In this document: in pieces, positions 1 to 10,332 of the stretch | Layout: every line of letters starts with the position of its first letter | Position numbering within the stretch: position 1 is the first letter of the stretch | Notes under the pieces: generated by a model | What the model saw: the letters and a program-made list of their open reading frames with translations, nothing else | What the model was told of the DNA's origin: nothing | Databases searched by the model: none | Assembly: GCF_000281045.1 (NCBI RefSeq) | Contig: NW_008246124.1 | Location: 68,906-92,360, forward strand | DNA length: 23,455 nucleotides | Direction: 5' to 3' | Source: Saprolegnia diclina VS20 | Taxonomy: Eukaryota > Oomycota > Saprolegniomycetes > Saprolegniales > Saprolegniaceae | Position numbers and translations under genes: made by a program

Positions 1-585
1 CAACGGTATCGGAAGGCCCATCGAACGTACAATGATGAGGTCGTGAATAAATCACGGTTGCTGTGAATGGCGTTATCACGTGTGAGAACTGGTGAAAACC
101 ACATGTCTTTCGCGCCATTCGACATTCTCGTCGCTATCGCATGCAGTCATTGACGCACGAGTCGCGAGAGATTGCTGGGAATTCGCGCAAAACCGACGCT
201 TCGTTTCTTTCGAATAACGTTATTTCGAAGGCGACCAGAGAGCGCCCATCTCGTGGCCACAATTTGCAGTGGTGATGGGTTCAGCCAGCATGTGCAAGTC
301 CCATTCCGCCCCGCCTGTCCCGAATCTGGGGCGACCAGTCGCGCGACAAACGAAGACGCGCGATCATTCCGCACGACGCGCCGCAGCGACGCGACTCTGG
401 CCAGTACTTCTTCGCACTCGCTTTGGGTTCCGCCGAGCGCGGCTCTCTTCAAGATGGTGACAACCGAAGATACCGTGCAACTTCGATTCGAATCTTGCAT
501 TGTCTGCTACATCGAAGCAAATTCAATCGAAGTTTTGCGCGGTGACAGGCATCAAAATTTGAACCCGCTCAGTTTGCATTTTGCC
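1..585. other. 5' flank of GH72 gene, no confident gene
   Basis: This stretch precedes the glucanosyltransferase gene. A 117-codon open frame lies on the minus strand (147-500), but its codon usage is mixed and the product resembles nothing I recognise, so I do not call it. The frame of the GH72 gene is open upstream to about position 172; the perfect core promoter at 568-584 indicates that this extension is not translated. A near-palindrome at 209-229 with TTCGAA at both ends and a perfect 12-bp core (213-224) may be a regulatory site. Confidence 0.5.
568..584 (+). promoter_or_regulatory. Oomycete Inr+FPR core promoter of GH72 gene
   Basis: CTCAGTTT at 568-575 matches the oomycete initiator YTCANTYY exactly, and CATTTTGC at 577-584 matches the flanking promoter region MAWTTTNC exactly. 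Transcription would begin near A571, leaving a leader of about 15 nt before the ATG at 586. This supports the chosen start over any upstream in-frame codon. Confidence 0.7.
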
Positions 586-2151
586 ATGGTCGGGATCGCT
601 GCGGTAACGTTACTACTGGCGACGGCAGCGATGGCGCTCGAGCCCATCGTGATCAAAGGTCAGCGGCTCTTCGGCGCCGTCTCGGGCGCGCCGTTCATTG
701 TCGAAGGCATCAACTACTACCCGCGGCCCAACGCCGGCATCAACGACAAGAACAGCGTCGACTTTTTCACCGACGACCAGAGTGCAATGTGGCTGCCGCA
801 CGTGGCCGCGTTCGAAGCCCTTAACGTCAACGTCGTGCGCCTCTACTCGGTGGACCCGACCAAGCCCCACGACAAGTTTATGTGCGCGCTCGCTTCGGCC
901 GGCATCTACGTCATGATTGAGCTCGCGTCGAGCTGTCCAGGCTGCGAGATCACGTCCGAAGCCTACCCCGCGTGTTACCCGCCGTCGCTCAAGACACGCG
1001 GGCAACAAATCATCGCCGCGTTCTCCAAGTACAACAATGTCCTTGTACGTCCAGACAATAATCCCTTCCTCTCGCTCAATATGTTGCTGGCTAGGGGTTT
1101 AGCGCTGGCAACGAAGTCAACCACCGCACCAAAGACATCAAGTCGAACGCGCCGTGTCAAAAGAAGTTTATTCGCGACATGCGCGCGTTCACGACCGCCT
1201 GCCGGGGCTCGATGCGGCAAGTGCCCATCGGTATTGCCGTCGCCGACGCCGAACGCTCGGCCAACGCACTGTACTACAGTTGCCGCACCGACCCGGCCGA
1301 CCCACTCGAAGACATCGAATGTACCAATCTGTCTTCTTTGACCAGCTCTAACGCCTGCACTAGGGTATGGCCTCAACGTCTACTTGCAGTGCGACCCGAA
1401 AGCAACTACGGCCGTCGAAGGCCCCGGATACAATGAGCTCAAGACGCAGCTCAACTCGTACAAGATGGTGGCGCCTGTGATTTTGACGGAATTTGGCTGC
1501 TTGAACAAGGGTTTCCCGACCATCGACGGGTACGCGGCCCAGCGCACGTGGGTTCAAGTCCCGTGGATTCGCAAGGACCCCGATGTCCTGGCTGGCGGCG
1601 TCGCATTCGAGTTTTCGACCGAGAACGCCAACTCGATGGCCGACGCGCCATACCCGTTCACGTCGTACGGCGCACAGAACTACGGGCTCGGGTACTTTTC
1701 CCCAGCCACGTGCAACCACGGCAGTGTGCCCTGCGTCTACAACGAGATGCCCAACTTTAAGAGTCTGGCGCAGCAATACGCGTCGCGCGCCCGCTCGATC
1801 AACGGACTCCCTTCCAAGGATCAGTACACGGCGCTTCGGACGCAGCCGCCAGCATGTCCGACGGGCTTTGCTGCTCTCAAGACGATCACGTGGGCTCCGG
1901 ACGCCGCACCGAACCTCCAGTGCCCCAACTACACGCAGGTGGCTGCGTGCCCCGGCGAGAGCCCCGGCGTCGGACATCTCGATGGAAGTTTGAACAGCAC
2001 CATCACGCCGGTCCCGTCGATTCTCCCGACGACGGCCCTGGCTTCTACAGCGCCCGCACCTGCAACCCCGGTGCCGGCCGGAAGCGCTGCCACTAGCTGT
2101 GTTGTCTCTCTGTCGCTCGTGCTGCTTGTTGCGATGGCGCTCGTTGCGTAA
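586..2151 (+). CDS. GPI-anchored GH72 beta-1,3-glucanosyltransferase
   Basis: Predicted secreted wall enzyme that cleaves beta-1,3-glucan and transfers the fragment to another chain. Exons are 586-1044, 1095-1320 and 1364-2151; the introns are 50 and 43 nt, and removing them gives 490 residues. Residues 1-18 form a signal peptide. The catalytic acid/base is Glu160 in GNEVN and the nucleophile is Glu271 in LTEFGC; the yeast Gas1 pair (E161, E262) is similarly spaced. EGINYYPRP near residue 44 and DIEWYGLNVYLQC around the second splice are family-like. A Cys-containing stretch follows the catalytic domain, then a Ser/Thr/Pro-rich linker and a hydrophobic C-terminal tail that fits a GPI-attachment signal. 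I see no CBM43 (X8) domain. The second splice splits the Trp codon (T/GG) and restores the conserved motif, which supports the model. The family assignment is strong; substrate preference is inferred from family. Confidence 0.88.
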
Positions 2152-2930
2152 GGAAACGATGCTTTGATATAGTACAAAATACTCTACTTCGTACGTGAGT
2201 CTCGCCGTGCACATAAGCTTAGAATGTGCGCACTCTGCACAGTGATCGATAGACCAGATATAACTCGTACAGACCAAATCGGGCCAGCGAGTCTCCAGGC
2301 GTCTCGTCCCACCCTTGGTGATCATGATCAGAATTGCAGTCCACAGAGACGGGCGAGTGTTTCTGCCTCGTCGCGGTTGCCTCGGCGGGGCGGCCTCGGG
2401 AGTTCATTGCTCATCGAACACCGCGACGTCGCGAGGTACTAGTATGCACCGCGTACGAAGGTGGTCGAAGCCGACCGATTACAAATCGAATGGGTTTTAG
2501 TCGCCAACGAGGAAAAAACGTACGTTTTTTATTGGGTTATTCGTGCGCGCTGCGTGGCTGGCTGTCTCGCGCTTTGTATGCGCTGGCGCCCAATGTGGCA
2601 TGACGCAAACGACACCGCCGCGCGTTCCGGCGTCGTTCCTATGGTTGCGTCACCATCCACTTGGAGCGCGTATTTACGATGTTTTTACGGTTCTTTCGTA
2701 CCCATGCGACAACCTTTCTCTTGGTCTGTGTATACTTCTTGGGTATGTCTTGCATCAAACCATTTTCATTCTATTGTTTACAAATATGGCTATATTTAAA
2801 TAAAAAGGCTTTTCAAAAAGCCGAAAAATGCAGAAGAAAAACCCCGTCGGCATGTCTATGGCGATCTTGGCGCCAACTGGTTTCGTATCGAGCAACTTGG
2901 TCAGTTCGCAATTTACCACCTTCCAGAACC
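2152..2930. other. Intergenic, GH72 3' flank and AAAP promoter
   Basis: No gene is supported here. The proximal part is the 3' flank of the GH72 gene. The transporter's reading frame is open back to 2661, but the extra 90 residues come from AT-rich DNA (an AT-rich run near 2788-2806) with non-coding composition, and the core promoter at 2901-2917 lies inside it. The extension is therefore treated as untranslated. Confidence 0.5.
2901..2917 (+). promoter_or_regulatory. Inr+FPR core promoter of AAAP transporter
   Basis: TCAGTTC at 2901-2907 fits the oomycete initiator core (the preceding base is G where Y is expected), and CAATTTAC starting at 2909 matches MAWTTTNC exactly. The expected transcription start is near 2903, about 28 nt before the ATG at 2931. 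That ATG sits in a strong context, ACCATGG. Confidence 0.65.
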
Positions 2931-4328
2931 ATGGCGCCGTACATGACCAAGGAAGACCTCTCGCTCGCGCTCAACCTCTTTTGCTCGATTTACGGCATCG
3001 GCACGCTCGGTATTCCCGGCAACTATGCGCGCGCCGGCCCCGTCTACGCCTCGCTCGCGCTCCTCTTCATGGCGTCGGCCAACATTTACGCGTCGGTCGC
3101 CATGAGCAAGACCATGCTCGCCGCCCCCTCGTGGGTTCAAAACTACGGCGATCTCGGCGAGTGGATCGGCGGCAAGTACTTTGGCCGGTACACGGTGGTC
3201 ATTCCGCAGCTCCTCGCGTGTCTCCTCACGGCCTGTGCCTTTCTCGTCCTCGGCGGCGTCCTCCTCGACGCGCTCTTCCCGAACGCATTCAGTGCGACCG
3301 TGTGGATCCTTCTCATGGCCATGACGGCCGTGCCTGGCAGCCTCATCCCGACGCTGAAGGAGAGCCCGGGCATGGCGATGGCGGGCTGCCTCGCGACGCT
3401 CGCGGCCGACGGCGTCGCTCTCGCCGTGCTCATGGTCAAGATGGACACGCATTCGATCACGCCGCCGTCGCCCAGCGTTTCGTTTGAGCAAATCTCAACC
3501 GTCTTTGGCAACCTCAGCTTGGCGTACGGTGCCGGCATCATCATCCCGACGCTCCAGCGCCAGCACAGCCAACCGGAGCGCATGCAGCGCGTCATCACCG
3601 TGACGCTCTCGCTCATCACGGTGCTCTTTGCGATCATTGCGTCCTTGGGCTACTCGGTGCTCGGGTGCCAAATGCCCCGGAATCTGCTGTTTGCGATTGC
3701 GGGCCACGACCTCGGCTTCACCGCGTCGCGCGGGTCGGTCGTCGCGGCGTTCCTGGCCATGCAAGTGCACATTACGATCGCGTTCACCGTCGTGTTGCAC
3801 CCTGCGTTCTTTATCCTCGAGCGCCTCGTGTGGAACAAGCGCCATCGGTCGAGCGACACGGCGGCCGACTTTATCGAAGCCGGCACGCCGTCCGAGCCCA
3901 AGATGATGGAGAACGACGTCGTCGTCGCGACGCCCAAGGATGGTGTCGAGGTCATGCCGATGACGGCGTCGCGTCAGGCGTCGTCGCTCGGTGTGCGTCT
4001 GATTCTCATCAGCGCGGTCGTCGCCGTCGCGATTGCGTTTCAGGACCACGTCATGGACCTGCAAGACTTTGTCGGCGCGTCGACCATGTCGCTGACGTGC
4101 CTCATCTTGCCGCTGATTTTTTACTTTATGAAGTTTTGGACCACCATGCCGCTGTACGAGAAGGCGTACGCGATGCTCGTGCTCGCGGTTTGCTCGGCGC
4201 TCGCTGTGTATGTCTCGATCAACGCCGGCATTTCGCTCTTGACGCCACCCGACACGACGCCGTTCCCGTTCTGCGAAGCCAAGTACGAACACATTGTCTT
4301 CACCAACACGACGCACTACGGCGCGTAA
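2931..4328 (+). CDS. AAAP-family amino acid transporter
   Basis: Single-exon gene for a 465-residue polytopic membrane protein of the amino acid/auxin permease (AAAP) superfamily, predicted to move amino acids across the plasma or vacuolar membrane. TM1 carries the unwound glycine motif IYGIGTLGIP (about residues 20-29), characteristic of AAAP/LeuT-fold carriers, and SLAYGAGIIIPTLQ (about residues 193-206) matches the conserved TM6 region. About 11 hydrophobic segments are visible. A hydrophilic loop of roughly 60 residues between TM8 and TM9 (about 295-355) is rich in Asp, Glu and Thr and is probably cytosolic and regulatory. The C-terminus ends in a short soluble tail with an N-glycosylation sequon (NTT). 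Codon usage is strongly G/C at third positions. Substrate cannot be read from sequence. Confidence 0.85.
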   Translation: MAPYMTKEDLSLALNLFCSIYGIGTLGIPGNYARAGPVYASLALLFMASANIYASVAMSKTMLAAPSWVQNYGDLGEWIGGKYFGRYTVVIPQLLACLLTACAFLVLGGVLLDALFPNAFSATVWILLMAMTAVPGSLIPTLKESPGMAMAGCLATLAADGVALAVLMVKMDTHSITPPSPSVSFEQISTVFGNLSLAYGAGIIIPTLQRQHSQPERMQRVITVTLSLITVLFAIIASLGYSVLGCQMPRNLLFAIAGHDLGFTASRGSVVAAFLAMQVHITIAFTVVLHPAFFILERLVWNKRHRSSDTAADFIEAGTPSEPKMMENDVVVATPKDGVEVMPMTASRQASSLGVRLILISAVVAVAIAFQDHVMDLQDFVGASTMSLTCLILPLIFYFMKFWTTMPLYEKAYAMLVLAVCSALAVYVSINAGISLLTPPDTTPFPFCEAKYEHIVFTNTTHYGA

Positions 4329-4818
4329 GATAGAGAGGAGTCGTCGGTGTCCATTTAGTTAGTCGTTAGGAATACAACTCGTCTATGTGTAATAACCTCT
4401 TTTTTCGAACCAACGCACACGTAATTTCGCCTTTGCGGGTGCGGGCTGGGCGACGCTAGCACGGTGATAGCCGCTAGAACTAGCAGATAGACCTTTGTGA
4501 TAGTCGGAATGTAGTTAGTCCTTGGGGATTGCGTCTAGTTTGTAGTTGAGTCGACCATGCTTGACGGTGTATCTTTAAGTAGGATTCGAGGACGAGGTAT
4601 GCATGTAGGATCCGGCTATGGGAAGCCCTAAATCCTGTCAGTAGACAATTTCACAAGTTGTGCGCGCTGAGATCCACCGGCCGCGAACCTTCATTGCCTT
4701 TGTTCGAGGCGGTTGCGACGTTGCCGTTGCAAGCGTTAGGAGACGAAATGGTCAGGAATAAGATTTGGGGTGATGAAATATAAGGTGGTATATGCATATG
4801 CCAACTACGAGGCCGTGT
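4329..4818. other. Intergenic, no gene seen
   Basis: This is the 3' flank of the transporter gene facing the 3' end of the small minus-strand ORF. Short TAGTTAGT-like motifs recur near 4357 and 4512, but there is no open frame with coding character, no tRNA-like fold and no clear repeat structure. Confidence 0.5.
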
Positions 4819-5007
4819 CTAGAACGCAGTGCGCGTCGTGGCGAGTGCCCGCAGCGCTGAACTCGTCGAGCAGTGGCGCCGTAGCTTGGCTTGGAGGACG
4901 CAGAGGAGCTCGGCAAACGTGACGGTGGACGAGAGGACGAGGTAAAGGACCCCGGGGCCATTGAAGACGATCACCAGCACCAGCAAGAGCAGACGTACGG
5001 CCTCCAT
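4819..5007 (-). CDS. Possible small membrane protein (62 residues)
   Basis: Candidate short gene on the minus strand, ATG at 5007-5005 and TAG at 4821-4819. The product starts with a strongly hydrophobic stretch (LLLLVLVIVF, then GVLYLVLSSTVTFAELLCVL) that could form one long or two short membrane helices, followed by a basic, Ser/Thr-rich tail. Third codon positions are mostly G or C, as in the confident genes nearby. A good Inr-like sequence lies just upstream at 5016-5033. The frame remains open to 5127, adding up to 40 residues with another hydrophobic segment, so the start could lie upstream or in an earlier exon. No family is recognised; it may also be a degraded gene fragment. Confidence 0.38.
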   Translation of the reverse strand: MEAVRLLLLVLVIVFNGPGVLYLVLSSTVTFAELLCVLQAKLRRHCSTSSALRALATTRTAF

Positions 5008-5015
5008 ATTGTGCT

Positions 5016-5033
5016 CCAATTGCAAAATGAAAG
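5016..5033 (-). promoter_or_regulatory. Inr-like core promoter, minus strand
   Basis: Read on the minus strand the sequence is CTTTCATTTTGCAATTGG. TTCATTTT matches YTCANTYY exactly and CAATT fits the start of the flanking promoter region. The expected start near 5028 gives a leader of about 21 nt to the ATG at 5007. This is the main reason for taking the small ORF seriously. Confidence 0.45.
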
Positions 5034-5580
5034 ATCGCTCCATGATGACGAGCATCGCGAATTGCAAAATCCAGCGAATCACACGAGAAAAAAGTGAAAA
5101 ACACAGGGTATTCCATCGTGAAATCAAGTTTAAAAATGAATCTCACATTTCACACGCCGATCCCTCGCCTTACAACCCTCGGCAGCAGGAGAATATGAGC
5201 TCTCGCAGAGTCGAAAAGTCACTCGATAAGACCGCTGGGATGCTCCATAATGACGGGAAAAGGGAGACGACGACAGGACTTGAACTGGCATGGCGAAGGG
5301 ATCATTCGGGATCTGCAATAGCCACCCAGTGCGAAGGTACGAGCAGCCCGTAGTATCATCGCCACTGGGGGCCCTTGGCGTCGCCATGTAGCCATAGTCC
5401 TTGGATAGCATAGCTTTGATTTGGATCGTCCTGGGTGTCAAAGCGTCTCGCTACTTGCGTGGCAAGCGCGGGGCGTGGCGACCCCACGTGGCAGCGCCAC
5501 AGCGTGAGAAACGTGTCAACTGTGTAAAACCTCTCAAACCACATACCAAGCATGATCGGGTTGTAGGGTTAATCGCCAAC
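5034..5580. other. Intergenic upstream of strumpellin, weak minus ORFs
   Basis: Two short minus-strand frames occur here (5130-5441 and 5356-5553) with mixed codon usage. I could not join them into a convincing gene, and the second starts only 27 bp from the strumpellin ATG. They may be remnants of a degraded gene or chance frames. No perfect Inr/FPR element is visible for strumpellin. Confidence 0.4.
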
Positions 5581-8500
5581 ATGGAGTTCCTCGCCGAAGA
5601 GAACGAGTGTGGGCAGACGCTCCTTCGGCTCGTGAGCCGCGGCAGCGCCATCATCGCCGAGCTCTTCCGCCTCAGCAACAACATCCCAGGGTACGTCTAC
5701 CTGCGCATGGCCTTGGCGAGCTCATGGCGCGTCGACCAGTATCTTTCTCGGGTCGGCCTTCGTCGAGGACCCGGAGCAGCGCAAGTACCTCGACATCCTC
5801 TTCGACTTTGCGTACCTCAAGAACCCGGAGGAGTTTGAAAACGTCGTCAACAGCAACACGGTGCGCAGCGCGACCTCGCGTTCATGGGCGAACCCTCATT
5901 TTTGGCGGCTAGGAGCTGCTCGACGTCGACGATGAGTTTATGGACAACCACGAAGACATCCTCGACCGCTTCTACCAGCTCTTTGACAGCATCTACAAGT
6001 ACATCAAGGACTACCTCGACTTTTGCGAGAACCTCGAGAAGGGCTTCTTCATCCAGCACGACCTCGCCAACAACCTCCTCGACACGGACGGCGCGCAGCT
6101 CATGTGCGAGTCGCTCTATCTCTACGGCTGCATGCTCCTCCTCCTCGACCAAAAAATTCCGGGCCCCGCACGCGAGCGCATGGTACGCGCGTTTGCTTCC
6201 ATGCATATGACGCCGAGCGAGCATGGTAGGTCATTGCGTTCTTCCGCAACAAGGGCGAGTCGGCGCTCGAGAACATTGACGAAGTGTGCAAGCTCTGCCG
6301 CGTCACGGGGTACCTCCCGGGCATGGCCAAGCCGCCGCAGTACCCGGAGCGCTTCTTCAAGCGGTTTGCGCCGCCGGAAGAGGTCGTGAGCATGGTCATC
6401 GGGAAGCTCCAGACCGACGACGTGTATCTGCAAGAGCCCGCGTTCCCGCACCGCGACCACCGCAGCACGCGTCTCGCAGCCCAGGCCAGCGCGCTCTACG
6501 TCGTGCTCTACTTTGCGCCCGACATTCTCATCCACGAGAGAGCCAGCATGCGCGAAATCGTCGACCGGCACTTCAACGACAACTTCATCCTGGCGACCTA
6601 CATGGGCACAGTCGTCGACCTCTCGCTGGTATAGTGTCTTCTTCAACTATGACAGTAGCACGAAGCGGTGCTTGTAGGAGTGGGCGCCGTACCCGGCGGC
6701 GCGCGTTGCGCTCGCCAATACGCTCGAGATGAGCAACATTACGCAGATCGTCAAGACAAAGGCCAAGCAAAGCGTCAAGTCGATCGACCAGCTCTCGCAC
6801 TACCTCACGGAAGGCGTGTTGAACGACCAGTTTGTGCTCGAGAACCTCGACCCGCTGTTGCACTGCATTCGCAGCGCGAACGTAGTGATCCGCTGGACGA
6901 TCCTCCACAGCCGCATGCAAGAAGTGATTCCGATGATGAACAACAGCCGCGACCAGCGCACCGTCTTTGACAAGGGTACTCGTGGATAGTCGAGCAAGTG
7001 TACGATATGGCTCTGTAGCAACAGACCCGGACCGCCTGATCACGCTGCTGTTGCAAGCGTCGCAGCTCGAGTGGAAGCTCAAGCAGATTTTCCAGTCGCT
7101 GCTCGCGTCCAAAGAAGAGCGCTGGCAGCACTGCATGAAGGAGACGAGCGACCGCTTGGAAGAGCTCAGCGATTACTTTACGGGCGAGAAGCCGCTCACA
7201 CGTGTTGAGCGCAACGAAGACCTCATGGGTTGGTTCAAGGACACAGCCGAGAAGGTACGTTCTAGTCGAATTACAAAGGAATTGACGAGTAAATATTTAG
7301 GTCAAAAGCCTCGACTACGTCGACCACGTCAAGGCCGGTCGACGCATCAAGCGGCTCATTGAAGCCCTTCTGTCGGTCGAGCAGTTTGACCAAATCGACA
7401 CGTCGCTCCAAGTCAAGGCCTTCTTGGCCGAGTCGCGCCAGTACCTCACGGAAATGGTACAAGGTCTTGGGGGTAGTGCAACGGTACGACGGGTCGTAGG
7501 TGCGGACCGTCCGTGTCCGCCAGGAGGCCATGGGCATCATCGAGACGGTCTCGGATCTGAGCTACGGCTGGGAGATCATCAACGACTTTATGCCGATTTT
7601 GCATACGCGCGTCAAGCGCGATCCAAGCTGTGTCATCTTGCTGCGTGTCCGTCCTTCTCTCCTTGTATAGATAGGGTGGTCGTGCTGATGGCGAAGATGC
7701 GTTAGGCGCTCTTTTTGAAGCTGGCGTCCATCTTGGACATTCCGCTCACGCGAATTCACCAGTGCAACTCGACCGACGTCATCTCGGTCGCCGAGTACTA
7801 CTCGGGCGAGCTCGTCGACTACGTCCGGCGCGTCATGGAGATCATTCCGCAGAGCGTCTTTCGCATTTTGGCGGGCATTGTCAAGCTCCAGACGGGTGTG
7901 TGCCAGCCGCGACACCACCAAACCAACTCATGTTCGCGTTTTGGTAGACCACATGAAGACGATCCCGGTCAAGATCGAAGCGCTATTGCTCAAGAACCAC
8001 GCGCAGCTCAACGAGCGGTACCGCCTCGCGCGCGCGACCAACGAAGTGTCCAAGTACACGGAAGGTACAACATTTCCTCTGCGATCCAGTTGATATGGGA
8101 TGGCTATGATAGGTATCTTGGCCATGAAGAAGACGCTGCTCGGTATCCTCGAAGTCGATCCGCGCCAAGTGCTCGAAGAAGGCTTGCGCAAGGAGCTCGT
8201 CTACCGCGTACGGCAACTGCGACGCAGTGATTGAACTCAATGATGCATGCAGGTCTCGCGCGCGTACCATGACATTCTGCAGTTTCCAGCGGCGCTCAAC
8301 GCTTCGGAAGGCACGGCGATCTTCCAGTCGCTTGCGAGCACGTTGCAGGCGTACCGCCTCTCGTTCGAGTACATTCAAGATTATGTCGGGTACGCACTAT
8401 TCGCTATGATTTTATACCCATATTTCAACTTATGATTAGGATCTATGGGCTACGCATGTGGCACGAGGAGCTGAGCCGCGTCATCAACTACAACGTCGAG

Positions 8501-9728
8501 GCCGAGTGCAACCGGTACCTCAAGAAGAAGATTTACGACCGTGCATCGCAGTACCAGTCGCGTGCGATCCCGATCCCGCGCTTCTCGCCGCCGCCCCAAG
8601 ACACGAGCATCAATTTCATGGGCCGGTGCGACATGTCATATGTGTGTGGACATTATTGTCTTATTTGACTAGGCTCCTCCACGCGCTCTTTGTCATGACG
8701 GACCCGCACGACACGATCTTCTCGTTCCAGTGCCTCAGCTGGTTCCACGAAGACGGGACTGAAGTCGCCGGCATGAGCACGTTTGGCCTCTTGCACCAGA
8801 GCATTGGACTTCTCGGGCTCGTTGGCATTGACCGCATGCTCAGCTTCCGCATCGTACGTATCTAATTCTAAACCCGACGGTATATAGCTCCAACTAACTC
8901 GGGGATTAGGTGCACACGCTCAACAACTTGATCAAGTTTTGGGGCTCGACGGTCACGCCGTACTTGCCGCTGCTCGACCAGCTCGCGACAGGCCTCGAGC
9001 CGTACTGGCGCATGCCAGAGAACGCCACCAAGCTTTACGAAGCCGCGCTCAAGAAGGTCGAGAAGCTCCAGAGCAAGCTCCTCAAGGCGATTTTGATCAT
9101 TGGCCAAGCCGCGCTTCTTCGCAAGGCGATTGCGGGCGAGCTCGCGTTTAGCTCGCGCCTCGACGCGCATTTGCTCACGTGCTCGGTCGACACGCTCGAC
9201 AAAAGTCTCCTTGGGGACATTCGCCAGCACTACCGGTCGCCAACCACGACGCCGTACCCCAACCCCGCCGTGCTCGTCGAAGTCAACAAGTACCTCGAAA
9301 ACATGGGCGCCAACGACCCGTTCCAGAAGATTTACATCACGATGGACGCGCCCCTCGACGGGCTCTCGAGCCTCTTCCTGCTCTTTGTGCTCGCGTATAT
9401 GCCCAAGCTGCAGTACGACGCGGCGTTTGGGTCCCTCAAGCGCGTGGCGCAGAACCCGCTCGACGGGTCGCCGCTCGTGCTCGGCCTCGTCACGATCTTC
9501 AAGCAACTCCACCCGTCGTTCACCGACCAGTTTGTCGCGTACGTCGGGCAGTACATCCGGTCGCAAATCAACGACATTGCGCAGCGCCCGGGGGCGACCG
9601 GCGAGCTCCCCCCGGATGTGCTCAACGTGCTCATCTTCCTCGTGCAATTTGCGCGCGCGTCGCACCTCAAGCCGAGCATGCTCCACACGCACGTACCGGC
9701 CTACATCTTTGACGCGATGCAAATGTGA
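5581..9728 (+). CDS. WASHC5: Strumpellin, WASH complex subunit 5
   Basis: Complete gene for strumpellin, a core subunit of the WASH complex that activates Arp2/3 on endosomes and drives retromer-linked sorting. Exons: 5581-5690, 5740-5860, 5913-6182, 6230-6628, 6678-6975, 7019-7254, 7301-7456, 7500-7646, 7706-7895, 7948-8064, 8113-8207, 8253-8389, 8440-8625, 8673-8853, 8910-9728. All 14 introns are 43-59 nt, GT..AG, and every junction keeps frame, giving 1153 residues (human about 1159). The N-terminus [20 protein letters not shown], then [42 protein letters not shown]-like [43 protein letters not shown], and the C-terminal AHVPAYIFD-type ending ([13 protein letters not shown]) are collinear with the animal protein along its whole length. 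Several introns contain CTAAC/CTGAT-like branch sites. Splice assignments rest on homology and phase, so a few ends could shift by some bases. Confidence 0.95.
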
Positions 9729-9882
9729 GCGAAGCTTTGTGGACGCAGGTTGCATGCCCCTTGACTATGCGTATACGCTGAAGACGATTATGATTGTTCT
9801 TTTATTTCACGTGTACAATATTGGACTACCGAGTCCGACGTGCCGAGAGAATGTTGGCGATTATTTGTGGTAATTATGGCAC

Positions 9883-9902
9883 AATGTGGCATATACCACA
9901 TT
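9883..9902. repeat. 7-bp inverted repeat, 6-nt loop
   Basis: AATGTGG (9883-9889) and CCACATT (9896-9902) are perfect complements around CATATA. It lies about 155 bp after the strumpellin stop and could form a hairpin in the 3' UTR or mark a 3' end. Confidence 0.5.
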
Positions 9903-10084
9903 TAATGTGAAGCCAAATAACTGGAGCTATAGAGCTCGAACGCCGACGCGGCGCATCGTTTTGTACTCTAGAAAGCAGTGGCTAGCATCCTGCCAACTGT
10001 GGGCGATTTCATTTTCAAACGTGATCTGGTCGAGCGCACCTCGCGGGCTCTGCGGCCACAGCGGCCAAAGGGTGGCTCGGATAC

Positions 10085-10117
10085 GATTGGCCAAAAGTGA
10101 AATAGATATGGCCAATC
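10085..10117. repeat. 9-bp inverted repeat carrying CCAAT/ATTGG
   Basis: GATTGGCCA (10085-10093) and TGGCCAATC (10109-10117) are perfect inverted copies separated by 15 bp. Each arm contains a CCAAT box, pointing in opposite directions. A CCAAT pair between two convergent genes is unexpected. Confidence 0.5.
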
Positions 10118-10332
10118 AAAACAGCGTACTAGTTCACACAAGCCACTTGCCCACACAGAGTCATGACACAGAGTGCACTCCTTGGGACTCTCTGCAACGG
10201 CGTCTGTCCCACATCCATCGCACTGCAATGAGCCGACCTCTGCGAAGCCCAAGTGCCAAGCCAGTACATACCTAGCCTTGCTAGAACGAGCTCAAAAGGC
10301 TACAAGGTGGCACATTCAGTTGAGACACCAAA

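Larger units (their letters stand above)
9729..10332. other. Convergent intergenic region with inverted repeats
   Basis: This lies between the 3' ends of strumpellin (+) and the HA-repeat gene (-). No credible ORF is seen. It holds two perfect inverted repeats (9883-9902 and 10085-10117) and a short ACACAGAGT direct repeat near 10153-10173. The AT-rich start (about 9780-9910) is the probable polyadenylation region of strumpellin. Confidence 0.5.

Noticed and set aside
147-500. Minus-strand 117-codon frame
   Set aside because: Mixed codon usage, no recognisable motif, and no good core promoter; probably a chance frame.
172-585. In-frame upstream extension of the GH72 gene
   Set aside because: A perfect Inr/FPR pair lies within it and a signal peptide begins exactly at the ATG at 586; the extension has no coding character.
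2661-2930. 90-residue N-terminal extension of the AAAP transporter
   Set aside because: AT-rich and interrupted by a strong core promoter; the ATG at 2931 has the best context and starts directly before TM1.
5130-5553. Minus-strand ORFs upstream of strumpellin
   Set aside because: Could not be joined by sensible splice sites into one product, and one begins 27 bp from the strumpellin ATG; may be a remnant.
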